Shown: piece by piece, positions 8,505-17,333 of the stretch
Layout: every line of letters starts with the position of its first letter
Position numbering within the stretch: position 1 is the first letter of the stretch
DNA from: Paenibacillus ginsengihumi DSM 21568
Lineage (GTDB): Bacteria > Bacillota > Bacilli > Paenibacillales > NBRC-103111
NCBI RefSeq assembly: GCF_000380965.1
Contig: NZ_KB905550.1
Span: 1 to 64,000 of the forward strand
DNA: 64,000 nucleotides
Direction of reading: 5' to 3'
Position numbers and translations under genes: made by a program
Notes under the pieces: model-generated
Databases searched by the model: none
The model's input: only the letters and a program-made list of their open reading frames with translations
What the model was told of the DNA's origin: nothing

Positions 8505-10742
8505 TTGAATCACGACATCGGAGCCCGCCCGGCGCAGGGGGGCCGGACTCGTCCGTTTTTCGCGGCCGGCATGGCGCTCAGACGGCTGATCTTATGCGCT
8601 GCCGCGTCGGTCCTCCTGGCGTCGTCCCTTGCGCCGCTGCCAGCGCAGGCCGACGCCATTTGGGACCGCTGGAAGGCGGCGGACGCGGCCGTAGCTGGCG
8701 GAAAACCCGCCGAGGCGGTACCGCATTGGAAATTTCTCGTCGAGCATTATGCCTCCGCCGGCGAATGGGAGAATGCGGCGCTTTTCTCCGGCCGCTTGAA
8801 TCAATATTACGATAGCGTGCGCGACTACGAGCAGGCGATCCATTATTACGAGCTGGAGAACGAATATTGGCTGAAGCTTGGAAAAGACTGGGGCGCAGTC
8901 GATCTGCAGCGGGCCGATCAGCTGCGAACGATCGTGGAGGCTTACATGACCGTAGGCGAGTCGGAGACGCTGCGCCGGCAAGCCGCCTCGTCGGCGGCGA
9001 AGCTGGCCAAATTCGAGCCGGAGTATGGCCTTTATATCGGCATGTACTCGGAGCTTGATCCGAAGATGGGCAATTACTATACCCGTTCGGAATCGATATA
9101 TGGCAAAAACCACGCCATGTATTTGGCATACACGCAGGTCGGCAAGCCGTTTCCGCGGCAGCATGCGGCCAGGGCCAAGGAGGCCGTCGCCGCGCTGCAA
9201 ATCGGCTGGGAGCCGGAAGGCGGCCTCGAGGCCGTGACTGAAGAGGTCGTTACGGCATGGGCCAAGGAAGCGAAGGCCGCAGGCATCCCGATCTTTCTGC
9301 GCTACGCCAGCGAAATGAACGGAGCATGGGTCGTATGGCACGGCGATCCGGCGCTATATATCGAAAAGTTCCGTCTAGTTCACGATATTATGGAGCGGGA
9401 AGCGCCGAACGTCGCCATGGTGTGGAGTCCGGGGGACGTTCCGATGTATTCGATCGACGCCTATTATCCGGGCGACGAATACGTCGATTGGGTAGGGGTC
9501 AGTATGTACACGTCGCCTTACGAGAACGGCGACCCGGCGCAGGGCAGCATGCTCGCCACGTCGCCTGTCGAAAGGCTCGATTATTTGTACAAGACCTATG
9601 CCGATCGCAAGCCCTTGATGATCAGCGAAACGGCCGTCTCGCACCGGGCGAATATGACCGGCGAGTCGTTCGCGGAGTACGGCCTGATGAACCTTCAGCG
9701 GCTGTACGAGGTGATGCCGGCCAAATATCCGCGGCTGAAGGCGATCACTTATTTTAACGTCAACCTGGAAATGCGGGAATCCAAAAACAATTACTTGCTT
9801 CAGGATAACGAAGAGATGCTTGCGCTCTACAAACGGATGATCGCATCTCCGTTTTATTTGACGAAGGTCGAGCAGGGAGCGCGCCCGCAGGACGGGATCG
9901 GCCATGTGCCGCTCGCTGCCGGGGAGTCGTTCGCGCAATCGACGAAAATTACGCCTTTTGTCAAAATCCCCGAGGTTTATATCGGCAAAATCGAATACCG
10001 CCTCAACGGCAAGCTGCTGGCCGAGCAAACCGAGCTTCCGTACGGCATCGAGCTGCAAGCCGGGGACGTGCCGGAAGGCTCCGTGCTGGAGATCAAGGTG
10101 TTCGATCAAGCGGGCGAGGAAAAAGCGCTCCGCCGCTTCCCGTTATCGTCCCGCGTATCTGTCGAAGTGAACGGAAAGGCGATCGCGTTCGATCAGCCGC
10201 CGATAGTTCAGGATGGCAGCACGCTGGCGCCGCTAAGAGCCGTCTTCGAAGCGATGGGCGCCGAAGTCGAGTGGGATGCCGCGACGAAGACGATCGCCGC
10301 TCGCAAAGGAGAAGCGCAGATTACGCTGCAGATCGGCAGCCGGACGGCATACCGGAACGGCCGGCCCATCGAGCTCGAAGCGCCGGCTCAGCTTGTCGGC
10401 GGCTTTACGATGGTGCCGGCCCGGTTCGTGGGGGAAGCGTTCGGCGGCTCGGTCGAATGGGACGGGCGCAGCCGGACCGTGCGGATCACGCTGCAGGATG
10501 AGGAGGCAAAGCTGCGTTCATCCGCGGCCGGCTCCTCCGCCGCGCCCGCAGGAGCCTCCGCTGTGGCGGAGAGCGAAGCGGCTTCCGCAGCGGAAGCGGA
10601 AGCGCCCGCAACTGCTGCGGGCCAAGCTGCGGGACGCAGCAACCCCGGTTCCATTCCGGAACCGGGGTGGTTTCACCGCCTGCTGACGGCGCTCGCCGCG
10701 TTGGCGCGCGGGCTTGGAGCATGGCTTGCAAAGCTGCTCTGA
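8505..10742 (+). CDS. Secreted GH26-like glycoside hydrolase with CuAO-N-type stalk domain
   Basis: This is probably an exported beta-mannanase-like enzyme. A TTG at 8505 sits 8 bases after a perfect AGGAGG (8491-8496); an ATG at 8572 is the alternative. A signal peptide (LRRLILCAAASVLLASSLA, ending PAQADA) follows. Residues ~50-130 look TPR-like. The central domain resembles GH26, with RYASEMNGAW near 265-274 carrying the presumed acid/base Glu, and MISETAV near 370 the presumed nucleophile. Residues ~552-663 form a copper-amine-oxidase-N-like domain (DGSTLAPLRAVFEAMGAEVEW and a second MVPARFVGEAFGGSVEW half), common in Paenibacillus exported proteins. A Ser/Ala/Glu-rich linker and a hydrophobic tail (residues ~720-745) end the protein. 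An 11-bp perfect hairpin (CCCCGGTTCC arm, ~10643-10667) lies inside the 3' coding end. The exact polysaccharide substrate is not shown. Confidence 0.8.
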   Translation: MNHDIGARPAQGGRTRPFFAAGMALRRLILCAAASVLLASSLAPLPAQADAIWDRWKAADAAVAGGKPAEAVPHWKFLVEHYASAGEWENAALFSGRLNQYYDSVRDYEQAIHYYELENEYWLKLGKDWGAVDLQRADQLRTIVEAYMTVGESETLRRQAASSAAKLAKFEPEYGLYIGMYSELDPKMGNYYTRSESIYGKNHAMYLAYTQVGKPFPRQHAARAKEAVAALQIGWEPEGGLEAVTEEVVTAWAKEAKAAGIPIFLRYASEMNGAWVVWHGDPALYIEKFRLVHDIMEREAPNVAMVWSPGDVPMYSIDAYYPGDEYVDWVGVSMYTSPYENGDPAQGSMLATSPVERLDYLYKTYADRKPLMISETAVSHRANMTGESFAEYGLMNLQRLYEVMPAKYPRLKAITYFNVNLEMRESKNNYLLQDNEEMLALYKRMIASPFYLTKVEQGARPQDGIGHVPLAAGESFAQSTKITPFVKIPEVYIGKIEYRLNGKLLAEQTELPYGIELQAGDVPEGSVLEIKVFDQAGEEKALRRFPLSSRVSVEVNGKAIAFDQPPIVQDGSTLAPLRAVFEAMGAEVEWDAATKTIAARKGEAQITLQIGSRTAYRNGRPIELEAPAQLVGGFTMVPARFVGEAFGGSVEWDGRSRTVRITLQDEEAKLRSSAAGSSAAPAGASAVAESEAASAAEAEAPATAAGQAAGRSNPGSIPEPGWFHRLLTALAALARGLGAWLAKLL

Positions 10743-10747
10743 AGCGG

Positions 10748-12676
10748 TCAGGCGCGCAGCCGCTCCTGCTGCTGCAGCTCTTGAACAATGGCCATCGCAG
10801 CCTTCCTGGCGCTGGAGAACGCGCGTTCCGCCAGCTCGCCCTTGCCTTGACAGCCGTCGCCGCAGAAGTAAAACGGCACATTTTCCACGCGCGTCGGCAG
10901 CAGCCGGTTGCTGACGATGTTTTTGACGCTCGATACCATCGCTTTCTTCGATACCCGCTTCACTTCCGTTTCCTCTCTCCAGCCGGGGTAGTACTTGTCG
11001 AACAGCGACTCCATCTGGTTCGTCCGATCTTCCAAATACGTCTTTCGATCGCTCTCGTCCGCAAAGTTATCGTTCAAGTAAGCGATGCCCTGCAGCAGCT
11101 GGCCCCCTTCGGGAACGAGCGTATGGTCTGTGGCGGATACGTCGGTGATGAACAGCTTGTTGTCCATATCGCTGATATAGCTGAACGGCCGGGCGACGAC
11201 CTTGCGCAGCCCGACATCGTAGACCATGACCTCTGTCGCGGTATTGTTTTCGTACGGGGCAAGGAACGGCTCCCAGGGCGTGCCTTTTAGCAGCTTGCAC
11301 ACCTGCTGTACCGGCATCGCAAATACGACCCGGTCGAACGCCGACTCCTGCGATTTCGTCTTCAAAATAAACTGGCGGTCGGCATACCGGATTTCATCGA
11401 CGCCTTCCCGCAGCGCAATGTTCCATCGGCCCGACGTTTCGATTTTTTGCTTCAGCTGGTTCGTAATGACGGCCCAGCTTCCGAGCACGTAGTTGACGGG
11501 ACGGCTGGACAGGAACAGGTTATGGTAATAGCGGCTGATTTCCTCGCCGGGCACCTTGCGGGCTTCTTCGGGCGTAATGAAGAAGTTCGAGCAGACGAGA
11601 TGCTCCCACAGCTCCTTGACGTCTTCGTCGGCATCGGAATGGGCCAAATAGTCGCCCAATGTCGCGAAATTTTTGACGTGGTGAATATTGGCGATAATCG
11701 CGGCAATTTCGCCGACGAAGCGCACTTTTTGCTTCGTGTTCAGCAGCTCCGTTTTCATCAGATTGACGAAATCGAGCGGCGCTTCCGTCAACTGGCCGTT
11801 TTTGAAATACAGCACCTTCCGCTTGTCGACCTGCCGCGAGCTGAAGGACAGGCCAAGCTCTTTCTCCATGCGCGACAGCTCGTGACGGTCGATGCCATAG
11901 ACTGCATGAGCGCCGTAGTTCAGCGTAAATCCCGCCTTTTCGTAAGTAAACGCGCGTCCGCCAAGCTGCGGACTTCTCTCGAACACGACACCTTCCACGC
12001 CGCTTTGCTCTGACAAATATGCCGCCGCGGTAAGACCGGCAAGTCCTCCTCCAATAACGGCAACCTTCATTTGAGTAGCTCCTTTCGCTTCCGGCTTCCA
12101 ATCCACCGGTTCGATCGATTGATTCGTTCGGATTCCCGACCAGGCCCAGGCCAGCTGCCGGCGCATCAGCTCCGTCAAGTCCTCACCCGGATGCGTGCTC
12201 CAATAGAGCAGCGAGCCCGTATATACTGTCGTCAGCATCCGCACCTTGTGGGGCTCCGGTAACCAGCGCAGCAAGCTTTCGTGCATCAGCCGCTGCTCTT
12301 CCTCGAGGGCGCTGCGGAGGCTTTCCTGCTGCAGCGACAGCGCCAATATGCTGCGCAGCAGCTTCGGGCGGCCGCGCAGCTGTTCGGCCAGATCGAGCAG
12401 CAGAGCGTTGATATGGCTTTCCAGCGACGGCACCCGGGAAGGGGGGATGCTTGCCCATTCGCGAATGACAGCGCACTGCCTGCGGGGAATTTCCTGCAAT
12501 ATTTCATCCTTGCCTTTAAAATAATGATAGAATGTGCCTTTGGAGGTATTGGTGGCCCCGATGATGTCGTCCACCGACACCTGCTCGTAGCCCCGTTCCA
12601 CAAACAAACGGAGCGCGACTTCCATCATGTATTCCCGTTTTTTCTGCGTCGCTTCGCGCATGGAACGGCTGCTCAT
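10748..12676 (-). CDS. TetR-family regulator continuous in frame with a FAD-dependent oxidoreductase (fusion or two overlapping products)
   Basis: One uninterrupted 642-codon frame holds two families. Codons 1-~200 are a TetR-type repressor with an N-terminal helix-turn-helix (DDIIGATNTSKGTFYHYF, ~37-54) and a ligand domain. Codons 203-642 are a flavin amine-oxidase/phytoene-desaturase-like protein with an N-terminal Rossmann dinucleotide motif (VAVIGGGLAGLTAAAYL) and a C-terminal FAD motif (FYFCGDGCQGKGELAERAF). At the junction an AAAGGAGC ribosome binding site precedes ATG at 12070. The oxidoreductase can therefore start independently, and no stop separates it from the regulator. Either it is a true fusion or a lost stop codon made a readthrough form. 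Transcription probably starts at the operator-overlapped promoter at 12737-12766. The substrate is unknown. The gene is convergent with the glycosidase. Confidence 0.85.
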   Translation of the reverse strand: MSSRSMREATQKKREYMMEVALRLFVERGYEQVSVDDIIGATNTSKGTFYHYFKGKDEILQEIPRRQCAVIREWASIPPSRVPSLESHINALLLDLAEQLRGRPKLLRSILALSLQQESLRSALEEEQRLMHESLLRWLPEPHKVRMLTTVYTGSLLYWSTHPGEDLTELMRRQLAWAWSGIRTNQSIEPVDWKPEAKGATQMKVAVIGGGLAGLTAAAYLSEQSGVEGVVFERSPQLGGRAFTYEKAGFTLNYGAHAVYGIDRHELSRMEKELGLSFSSRQVDKRKVLYFKNGQLTEAPLDFVNLMKTELLNTKQKVRFVGEIAAIIANIHHVKNFATLGDYLAHSDADEDVKELWEHLVCSNFFITPEEARKVPGEEISRYYHNLFLSSRPVNYVLGSWAVITNQLKQKIETSGRWNIALREGVDEIRYADRQFILKTKSQESAFDRVVFAMPVQQVCKLLKGTPWEPFLAPYENNTATEVMVYDVGLRKVVARPFSYISDMDNKLFITDVSATDHTLVPEGGQLLQGIAYLNDNFADESDRKTYLEDRTNQMESLFDKYYPGWREETEVKRVSKKAMVSSVKNIVSNRLLPTRVENVPFYFCGDGCQGKGELAERAFSSARKAAMAIVQELQQQERLRA

Positions 12677-12736
12677 GACGATCGAATCTCCTTCTCGCGT
12701 TCGGGAAGCGTCTGCTGACGCGTACCTCTCTCATGT

Positions 12737-12766
12737 ATTATATGACGAAATTAGACCGTGAGTCTA
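12737..12766 (-). promoter_or_regulatory. Promoter with TetR-type operator palindrome for the TetR/oxidoreductase gene
   Basis: Read on the minus strand, TATAAT (12742-12737) lies 18 bases downstream of TAGACT (12766-12761), a fair sigma-A promoter. The -35 overlaps a perfect inverted repeat TAGAC-CGTGA-GTCTA at 12752-12766, the shape and spacing of many TetR-family operators. Autorepression by the adjacent TetR is a natural inference. The distal arm is also the left edge of the intergenic repeat that begins here. Confidence 0.55.
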
Positions 12767-12850
12767 TCTTGAAAATTTGGCGGTATACGCCGACAAAATT
12801 TCAACACCGAAGGTGACGACCGATGACGACAGGAATCGCTCGTCATAGGC
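12764..12850 (+). repeat. Intergenic hairpin repeat, copy A
   Basis: This copy has two modules. Module 1 is CTATCTTGAAAATTTGGCG, then a GGCG/CGCC hairpin and ACAAAATTTCAACA. Module 2 is GGTGACGACCG followed by the perfect inverted repeat ATGACGA (10-base loop) TCGTCAT and AGGCG. It shares this order with copies at 25549-25670 and 38426-38515, with module-2 fragments at 31432 and 26840. It sits between the divergent TetR gene and the HIT gene. No coding potential is apparent. Confidence 0.85.
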
Positions 12851-12953
12851 GGGTTTATATTTGAGAATGGCCGTTTAAGCCGATATTTTCCTTTTGGAAG
12901 CAAGTCATGTATATTATTTATATAGAAAGTAAACTATTTCGGGGAGGATAAGC

Positions 12954-13301
12954 ATGGATTGCATCTTTTGCAAAATTGTCGAGGGCTCCGTTCCTTCGAA
13001 AAAAGTGTTCGAAAACGAGCATGTTGTCGCTTTTCATGACATTCAGCCTGCGGCGCCCGTACATATTTTGATTATTCCGAAAAAACATATCGCTTCTATG
13101 AATGATGTGCAGCAGGAAGACTGGCATTTGCTCGGAGAGGTGCACCGGGCCGCGCAACATATTGCCGCCGAGCTGGGGATCGCCGAAAGCGGCTACCGTC
13201 TGGTGAACAATTGCGGCAAGGACAGCGGTCAAATCGTGTTCCACATTCACTATCATCTGTTAGGAGGCAAGCCGCTCGGCCCGCTGCTTGCCGGGGCGTG
13301 A
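12954..13301 (+). CDS. hinT: HIT-family nucleotide-binding protein (HinT-like)
   Basis: This small histidine-triad purine-nucleotide phosphoramidase is 115 residues, the normal length. The CIFCKIVEGSVPS start is typical of HinT, with the two cysteines of its N-terminal metal site. HVLIIPKKHI comes mid-protein, and the catalytic triad HIHYHLL with preceding SGQ lies near the C-terminus. The ATG follows a GGGGAGGA ribosome binding site at 12941-12948. It is probably monocistronic: the following rpsU has its own strong promoter. The upstream 100 bases contain repeat copy A and an AT-rich stretch, but no clear -35/-10 pair was identified. Confidence 0.95.
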   Translation: MDCIFCKIVEGSVPSKKVFENEHVVAFHDIQPAAPVHILIIPKKHIASMNDVQQEDWHLLGEVHRAAQHIAAELGIAESGYRLVNNCGKDSGQIVFHIHYHLLGGKPLGPLLAGA

Positions 13302-13352
13302 TCCAGGCGAAGGGGCGGCCGGCTGCGAGGTTCGTTTTTGCTTCGTATTCAG

Positions 13353-13382
13353 TTGACACGTCGTTTTGTTTTCGCCTATAAT
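13353..13382 (+). promoter_or_regulatory. Strong sigma-A promoter for rpsU-yqeY
   Basis: Consensus TTGACA (13353-13358) and TATAAT (13377-13382) are separated by 18 bases. Transcription should start near 13389, about 53 bases before the rpsU start codon. Confidence 0.9.
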
Positions 13383-13441
13383 GGAGCTTGATGAATGTCT
13401 TTTTTTCGTCTTGGACGGTCGTTCGGAGGGAGGGAAAACTG

Positions 13442-13615
13442 GTGTCAGAAACTCGAGTTCGCAAGAACGAAACGATAGATGCTGCACTTCGTCGCTTTAA
13501 GCGTTCCATCGCGAAAGATGGCGTATTGGCAGAAGTGAAGAAACGCAAGCATTACGAAAAGCCAAGCGTCAAGCGCAAGAAGAAGTCTGAGGCTGCTCGC
13601 AAGAGAAAGTTCTAG
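13442..13615 (+). CDS. rpsU: 30S ribosomal protein S21
   Basis: S21 is a small basic protein of the 30S subunit. The 57-residue product starts at GTG 13442, eight bases after GGAGGGAGG. It shows the family pattern [17 protein letters not shown] with a Lys/Arg-rich C-terminus ([12 protein letters not shown]). An upstream in-frame ATG at 13388 would lie at the transcription start and is not used. In many bacteria rpsU heads the dnaG-rpoD macromolecular synthesis operon. Here, as in Bacillus, it is with yqeY and separated from dnaG-sigA by about 15 kb. Confidence 0.97.
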   Translation: MSETRVRKNETIDAALRRFKRSIAKDGVLAEVKKRKHYEKPSVKRKKKSEAARKRKF

Positions 13616-13625
13616 GAGGCTTATC

Positions 13626-14069
13626 ATGAGCTTAAGCGACAGATTGAATGAAGACATGAAGCTTGCGATGAAGAGTCAAGACAAGTTTAAACTCTCCGTA
13701 ATCCGTATGGTTCGTGCAGCGATCAAGAATCTTGAGATTGATCAACGTAAAACCTTATCCGAAGATGAAGAGCTTGACGTCTTGAGTCGCGAGATCAAAC
13801 AGCGCAAAGATTCCCTCCAGGAATTTGAAAAAGCAGGCCGCGATGAATTAGCGGCAAATTTAAAGCAAGAAATTGCGATTTTGATGGAATATATGCCGCA
13901 GCAATTTACGGAAGAAGAAGTAAAAGCCATTGTATTGCAGACCATCCAAGAAGTGGGAGCTTCTTCCAAGGCGGAAATGGGCAAAGTCATGAGCGCTTTA
14001 ATGCCGAAGGTCAAGGGACGGGCGGACGGCAAGCTGGTCAATCAGCTTGTCCAGCAGTCTTTGTCATAG
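13626..14069 (+). CDS. yqeY: GatB/YqeY domain protein
   Basis: The 147-residue protein consists only of the YqeY domain, the tail fold shared with the GatB subunit of tRNA amidotransferase. Recognisable elements are the N-terminal [23 protein letters not shown], the [21 protein letters not shown] helix and the C-terminal [20 protein letters not shown]. It presumably binds tRNA or an aminoacyl-tRNA complex, but its cellular role is not established. It follows rpsU by 10 bases with an AGGAGG ribosome binding site, and a strong terminator ends the two-gene transcript. Confidence 0.95.
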   Translation: MSLSDRLNEDMKLAMKSQDKFKLSVIRMVRAAIKNLEIDQRKTLSEDEELDVLSREIKQRKDSLQEFEKAGRDELAANLKQEIAILMEYMPQQFTEEEVKAIVLQTIQEVGASSKAEMGKVMSALMPKVKGRADGKLVNQLVQQSLS

Positions 14070-14079
14070 TTCGGTCAGG

Positions 14080-14119
14080 GAACACTCCTTGTACAAGGGG
14101 TGTTTTCTTTTTTTTTTTG
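14080..14119 (+). terminator. Intrinsic terminator after yqeY
   Basis: The stem AACACTCCTTGTACAAGGGGTGTT is followed by a very long T-run (CTTTTTTTTTTT). Confidence 0.9.
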
Positions 14120-14205
14120 AATCAAATCGGCCGTTTCTGCGTATTAAACATTGTACGACTCTCCGAAGTTGAGCAGTTAAGGGAAAGCGCATGTTTTTTA
14201 TCGTG

Positions 14206-14318
14206 ACAGAAAGTTCACCTTCGCTAAACGTTCAAGCAAAGTGCGACTTTCTGTACCAGGGAAAACTACCGCTAAACCGCGGTCGCTCATCTTTGAATGG
14301 ACGTCGATAGACGTTTTT
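14206..14318 (+). promoter_or_regulatory. Possible structured 5' leader of nfeD-floA
   Basis: A perfect inverted repeat ACAGAAAGT (14206-14214) / ACTTTCTGT (14246-14254) is followed by a short hairpin ACGTC-GATA-GACGT with a TTTTTCTT tail (14301-14318), directly before the nfeD ribosome binding site. The layout resembles a leader with a weak attenuator. No known riboswitch motif was recognised. Confidence 0.35.
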
Positions 14319-14342
14319 CTTATTGCAAGGGGGTGAAATCGT

Positions 14343-15761
14343 ATGCGGGAAAGACATTGCCAGGTATCGGCTTCTTGGCAGGGAAGTCGTTTCCGGATCG
14401 TCATTTGTGTATGGCTGGCTTGCCTGTTGCTTGCAGCTCTGCTGCCGTTCGGCGGTATGGCTAAGGCCGAATCCGCGCCTGCTTCGGTGGCGCAATCGGC
14501 GCCCGTTGTCGTCATACCCGTGCATCAGACGATCAACACGGGGCTTTACAGCTTCATGCAGCGGGCTTTCCGCGAAGCGGAAGAAATGAGCGCAATGCTT
14601 ATCGTGCTGGATATCAATACGTTGGGCGGGGAAGTCGAGGCCGCGGAGAACATCGGGCAGCTGATCAGCAATAGCTCCATCCCGACGGTGGCCTATGTGC
14701 ATGGACGGGCCGTTTCGGCGGGAAGCTATATTGCGTTGAACGCGGGCCGGATCGCCATGGAGCCGGGCAGCACGATGGGAGCGGCGGCGGTTGTCGACAT
14801 CGCCGGAGCGGAGGTGGAAAATCCGAAGGTCTTGGCCCATTGGACAAGTGAGATGCGCGGAGCGGCAGAGCTGCGCGGCCGCAACCCGCTTATTGCGGAA
14901 GGCATGGCCGACAAAAATATCGTTGTAGACATGCCGGAAATCGGGCGCACCGTGCAGAAGGGCGAGATCGTATCTCTGACGGCGCAGGAAGCTTTGAAGG
15001 TGGGATACGCGGAGACGGTTGCCGAAACGCTGGATCAGGTTATCGATTTTGCGGGAGCAAGCGGTCATCCGGTCGTATCGCTCGAGCCGAGCGCGGCGGA
15101 GAAGCTGGCTAGATTTCTGACGCAGCCGTGGGTTGCGACGCTGCTGCTGATTATCGGGCTGGCGGGCGTCGCCATCGAGCTGTTCGTCCCTGGCTTCGGC
15201 GTTCCGGGCATTCTCGGTCTGCTCGGTTTCGGGCTCTATTTCTTCGGGCATTTTATCTCCGGCTTGGCGGGAATGGAGGCCATCGCCCTGTTCGTCGGCG
15301 GGGTGCTGCTCCTGGTGCTCGAAATTTTCGTGCCCAGCTTCGGTATTCTAGGCATTTTGGGCACCTTGGGGCTGATTGGCGGCGTTGTCATGGCAGCCCA
15401 GGATACCGGAAGGGCGGCGCTTAGCTTGACCGTCGCTTCGCTGATCGCTCTGGTGACGGTGATGATTTTCGTCAAAATATTCAAGCGCCGGGGCGTCTGG
15501 AACCGATTTATTTTGCGCGAGCGGCTTACATCGGAGGAAGGCTTCAATTCGTTCAAGCCGCGCAGCGAATTGGTCGGACGCACGGGCAAGGCGCTAACGC
15601 CATTGCGCCCATCCGGCATGGCGCTGCTCGGAGACGAGCGGATCGACGTCGTTACGGCGGGCGAGTTCATCGCGGCCGGGCGTCCGGTTGAAGTGATTCA
15701 GGTAGAAGGAGCTCGGATCGTCGTTCGCGAGCTGCACCAAGATTCCAAGGAGGGAATGTAA
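14343..15761 (+). CDS. nfeD: NfeD-family membrane protein with ClpP-like serine protease domain
   Basis: This is the long NfeD form (YqeZ-like), partner of the flotillin FloA in membrane microdomains. Residues ~17-40 are a signal or anchor helix. Residues ~50-230 form a ClpP/crotonase-like serine protease domain ([35 protein letters not shown] with the presumed catalytic Ser near 127). About five membrane helices follow at 255-380, and a soluble OB-fold NfeD tail ([14 protein letters not shown]) ends the 472-residue protein. The ATG follows GGGGGTG. The floA TTG comes three bases after the stop, so the two are co-transcribed. In B. subtilis this pair is under SigW; no clear SigW promoter was seen here. 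Confidence 0.93.
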   Translation: MRERHCQVSASWQGSRFRIVICVWLACLLLAALLPFGGMAKAESAPASVAQSAPVVVIPVHQTINTGLYSFMQRAFREAEEMSAMLIVLDINTLGGEVEAAENIGQLISNSSIPTVAYVHGRAVSAGSYIALNAGRIAMEPGSTMGAAAVVDIAGAEVENPKVLAHWTSEMRGAAELRGRNPLIAEGMADKNIVVDMPEIGRTVQKGEIVSLTAQEALKVGYAETVAETLDQVIDFAGASGHPVVSLEPSAAEKLARFLTQPWVATLLLIIGLAGVAIELFVPGFGVPGILGLLGFGLYFFGHFISGLAGMEAIALFVGGVLLLVLEIFVPSFGILGILGTLGLIGGVVMAAQDTGRAALSLTVASLIALVTVMIFVKIFKRRGVWNRFILRERLTSEEGFNSFKPRSELVGRTGKALTPLRPSGMALLGDERIDVVTAGEFIAAGRPVEVIQVEGARIVVRELHQDSKEGM

Positions 15762-15763
15762 AA

Positions 15764-16759
15764 TTGGGTATGGAAACAATTTATTTCCTGATCATCGTGG
15801 CCATCGCTATTGTGGCGCTGTCCGTATTCTTTAGCTTTTTCCCGGTGATGCTGTGGATATCGGCGCTGGCGTCCGGCGTCCGCATCGGCATCATTACGCT
15901 GGTGGCCATGAGGCTGCGCCGGGTTATCCCGAGCCGCATCGTCAATCCGCTTATCAAAGCGACGAAGGCGGGCATGGATTTGTCGATCAATCAGCTGGAA
16001 AGCCACTACTTGGCCGGGGGGAACGTCGACCGCGTCGTCAATGCGCTGATCGCTGCCCATCGGGCCAACATTCAGCTGGAATTCGCCCGCGCTGCGGCGA
16101 TTGATCTGGCCGGGCGCGATGTACTGCAAGCCGTGCAGATGAGCGTTAACCCGCGCGTCATTGAGACGCCGATCGTATCGGCCGTCGCCAAGGACGGCAT
16201 CGAGGTCAAGGTCATCGCCAGGGTGACTGTCCGCGCCAACATCGACCGCCTGGTCGGCGGCGCCGGCGAAGAGACGATTATCGCCCGCGTCGGCGAAGGC
16301 ATTGTCACGACGGTCGGCTCCAGCGGCTCGCACAAAGATGTGCTGGAAAACCCCGACTCGATCTCGCAAACGGTGCTTGGCAAAGGTCTGGATGCGGGAA
16401 CCGCTTTTGAAATTTTGTCGATCGATATCGCCGACGTGGACGTGGGCAAAAACATCGGCGCCTATCTGCAAACCGAACAGGCGGAAGCCGACAAGCAGAT
16501 CGCCCAGGCGAAAGCGGAGGAGCGCCGCGCCATGGCCGTTGCCCAGGAGCAGGAGATGAAGGCGCGCGTCGTCGAGATGAAGGCGAAGGTCGTCGAGGCC
16601 GAATCGCAGGTTCCGCTCGCTATGGCCGACGCGCTTCGCAGCGGCAAGCTCGGCGTCATGGATTACATGAACCTCAAAAACATCGATGCGGATACGCAAA
16701 TGCGCAGCACGTTCGGCAAGCTGGGCGGCGATTCCTCCAAGGATGGAGAAGATGCTTAA
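15764..16759 (+). CDS. floA: Flotillin-like protein FloA
   Basis: FloA scaffolds functional membrane microdomains at the inner membrane. The 331-residue protein has one N-terminal membrane hairpin (residues ~6-45), the SPFH-like core, and a coiled C-terminal segment rich in Ala/Glu/Lys ([21 protein letters not shown], then [16 protein letters not shown]), as in YqfA/FloA of Bacillus. The start is TTG at 15764 after AAGGAGGGA; an ATG two codons later is possible. It lies three bases behind nfeD and 33 bases before a Pro/Ala-rich membrane-anchored protein. Confidence 0.96.
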   Translation: MGMETIYFLIIVAIAIVALSVFFSFFPVMLWISALASGVRIGIITLVAMRLRRVIPSRIVNPLIKATKAGMDLSINQLESHYLAGGNVDRVVNALIAAHRANIQLEFARAAAIDLAGRDVLQAVQMSVNPRVIETPIVSAVAKDGIEVKVIARVTVRANIDRLVGGAGEETIIARVGEGIVTTVGSSGSHKDVLENPDSISQTVLGKGLDAGTAFEILSIDIADVDVGKNIGAYLQTEQAEADKQIAQAKAEERRAMAVAQEQEMKARVVEMKAKVVEAESQVPLAMADALRSGKLGVMDYMNLKNIDADTQMRSTFGKLGGDSSKDGEDA

Positions 16760-16792
16760 AGTCCCGGGAACGTACGGAAGGAGGGGTGAAGC

Positions 16793-17287
16793 GTGAAACT
16801 CATCGAGCTGGTGCTGGACAACTGGTACCTTCTTGTCATTCTATACGTTGTTGTAACCAGCTTGGCCGGCAAGATCAAATCGCCGGGCGGCGCCAAGCCG
16901 GCCGACCCGCATAAGGGGCAGCCGGCCAAGCCCGCCGGCGGCATGCCGCCGTTCGGCGGCGACTCCGGCGGCTGGCCGGCAGGGCCGGGCACCGGCGCGC
17001 CGCAGCCTGCCTCCAGGCCGCAGGCTGCCCCCGCCGCTGCAGAGCCGCGCCAAGCCGCTGCGGCGGCCTCTGCGCCGGCGGAGCCGCCGCGCCGCCCGGC
17101 GGCGGATAGCGCAGCGCCGGCTGCTGCGGCGCAGCATCGGCCGCAGGCGCAAGCCGCGCGCCCCCGGCAGCCTGCAGCCGCTTCGCCCGGCCCGCTCGGG
17201 CGCATCAGCCCCGGCGACGCCGCCCGCGGCATGATGTGGGCCGAAATTTTCGGCCCGCCGCGGGCCAAGCGGCCTTACCGGCGCTGA
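16793..17287 (+). CDS. Pro/Ala-rich single-pass membrane protein, yqfB position
   Basis: The family is not recognised. The 164-residue protein has one N-terminal membrane helix (IELVLDNWYLLVILYVVVTSL, with the preceding GTG start and an AAGGAGGGG ribosome binding site). A ~110-residue low-complexity region of Pro, Ala, Gly and Gln follows. The short C-terminal end GMMWAEIFGPPRAKRPYRR looks constrained. It occupies the place of yqfB between floA and yqfC, and is followed by a strong terminator. With floA only 33 bases upstream, it is likely co-expressed with the microdomain genes and might interact with them; that link is inference. The disordered middle is largely encoded by GC-rich repeats of GCC/CCG codons. 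Confidence 0.75.
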   Translation: MKLIELVLDNWYLLVILYVVVTSLAGKIKSPGGAKPADPHKGQPAKPAGGMPPFGGDSGGWPAGPGTGAPQPASRPQAAPAAAEPRQAAAAASAPAEPPRRPAADSAAPAAAAQHRPQAQAARPRQPAAASPGPLGRISPGDAARGMMWAEIFGPPRAKRPYRR

Positions 17288-17333
17288 ACGCCGCCGGCAT
17301 CGCACACCGCCGGCGGGGCAATGCCGGCGATCC

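Noticed and set aside
10640-10670. Terminator inside the GH26-like gene
   Set aside because: The 11-bp hairpin is perfect but has no T-run and lies within coding sequence about 75 bases before the stop, so it was noted only in the gene entry.
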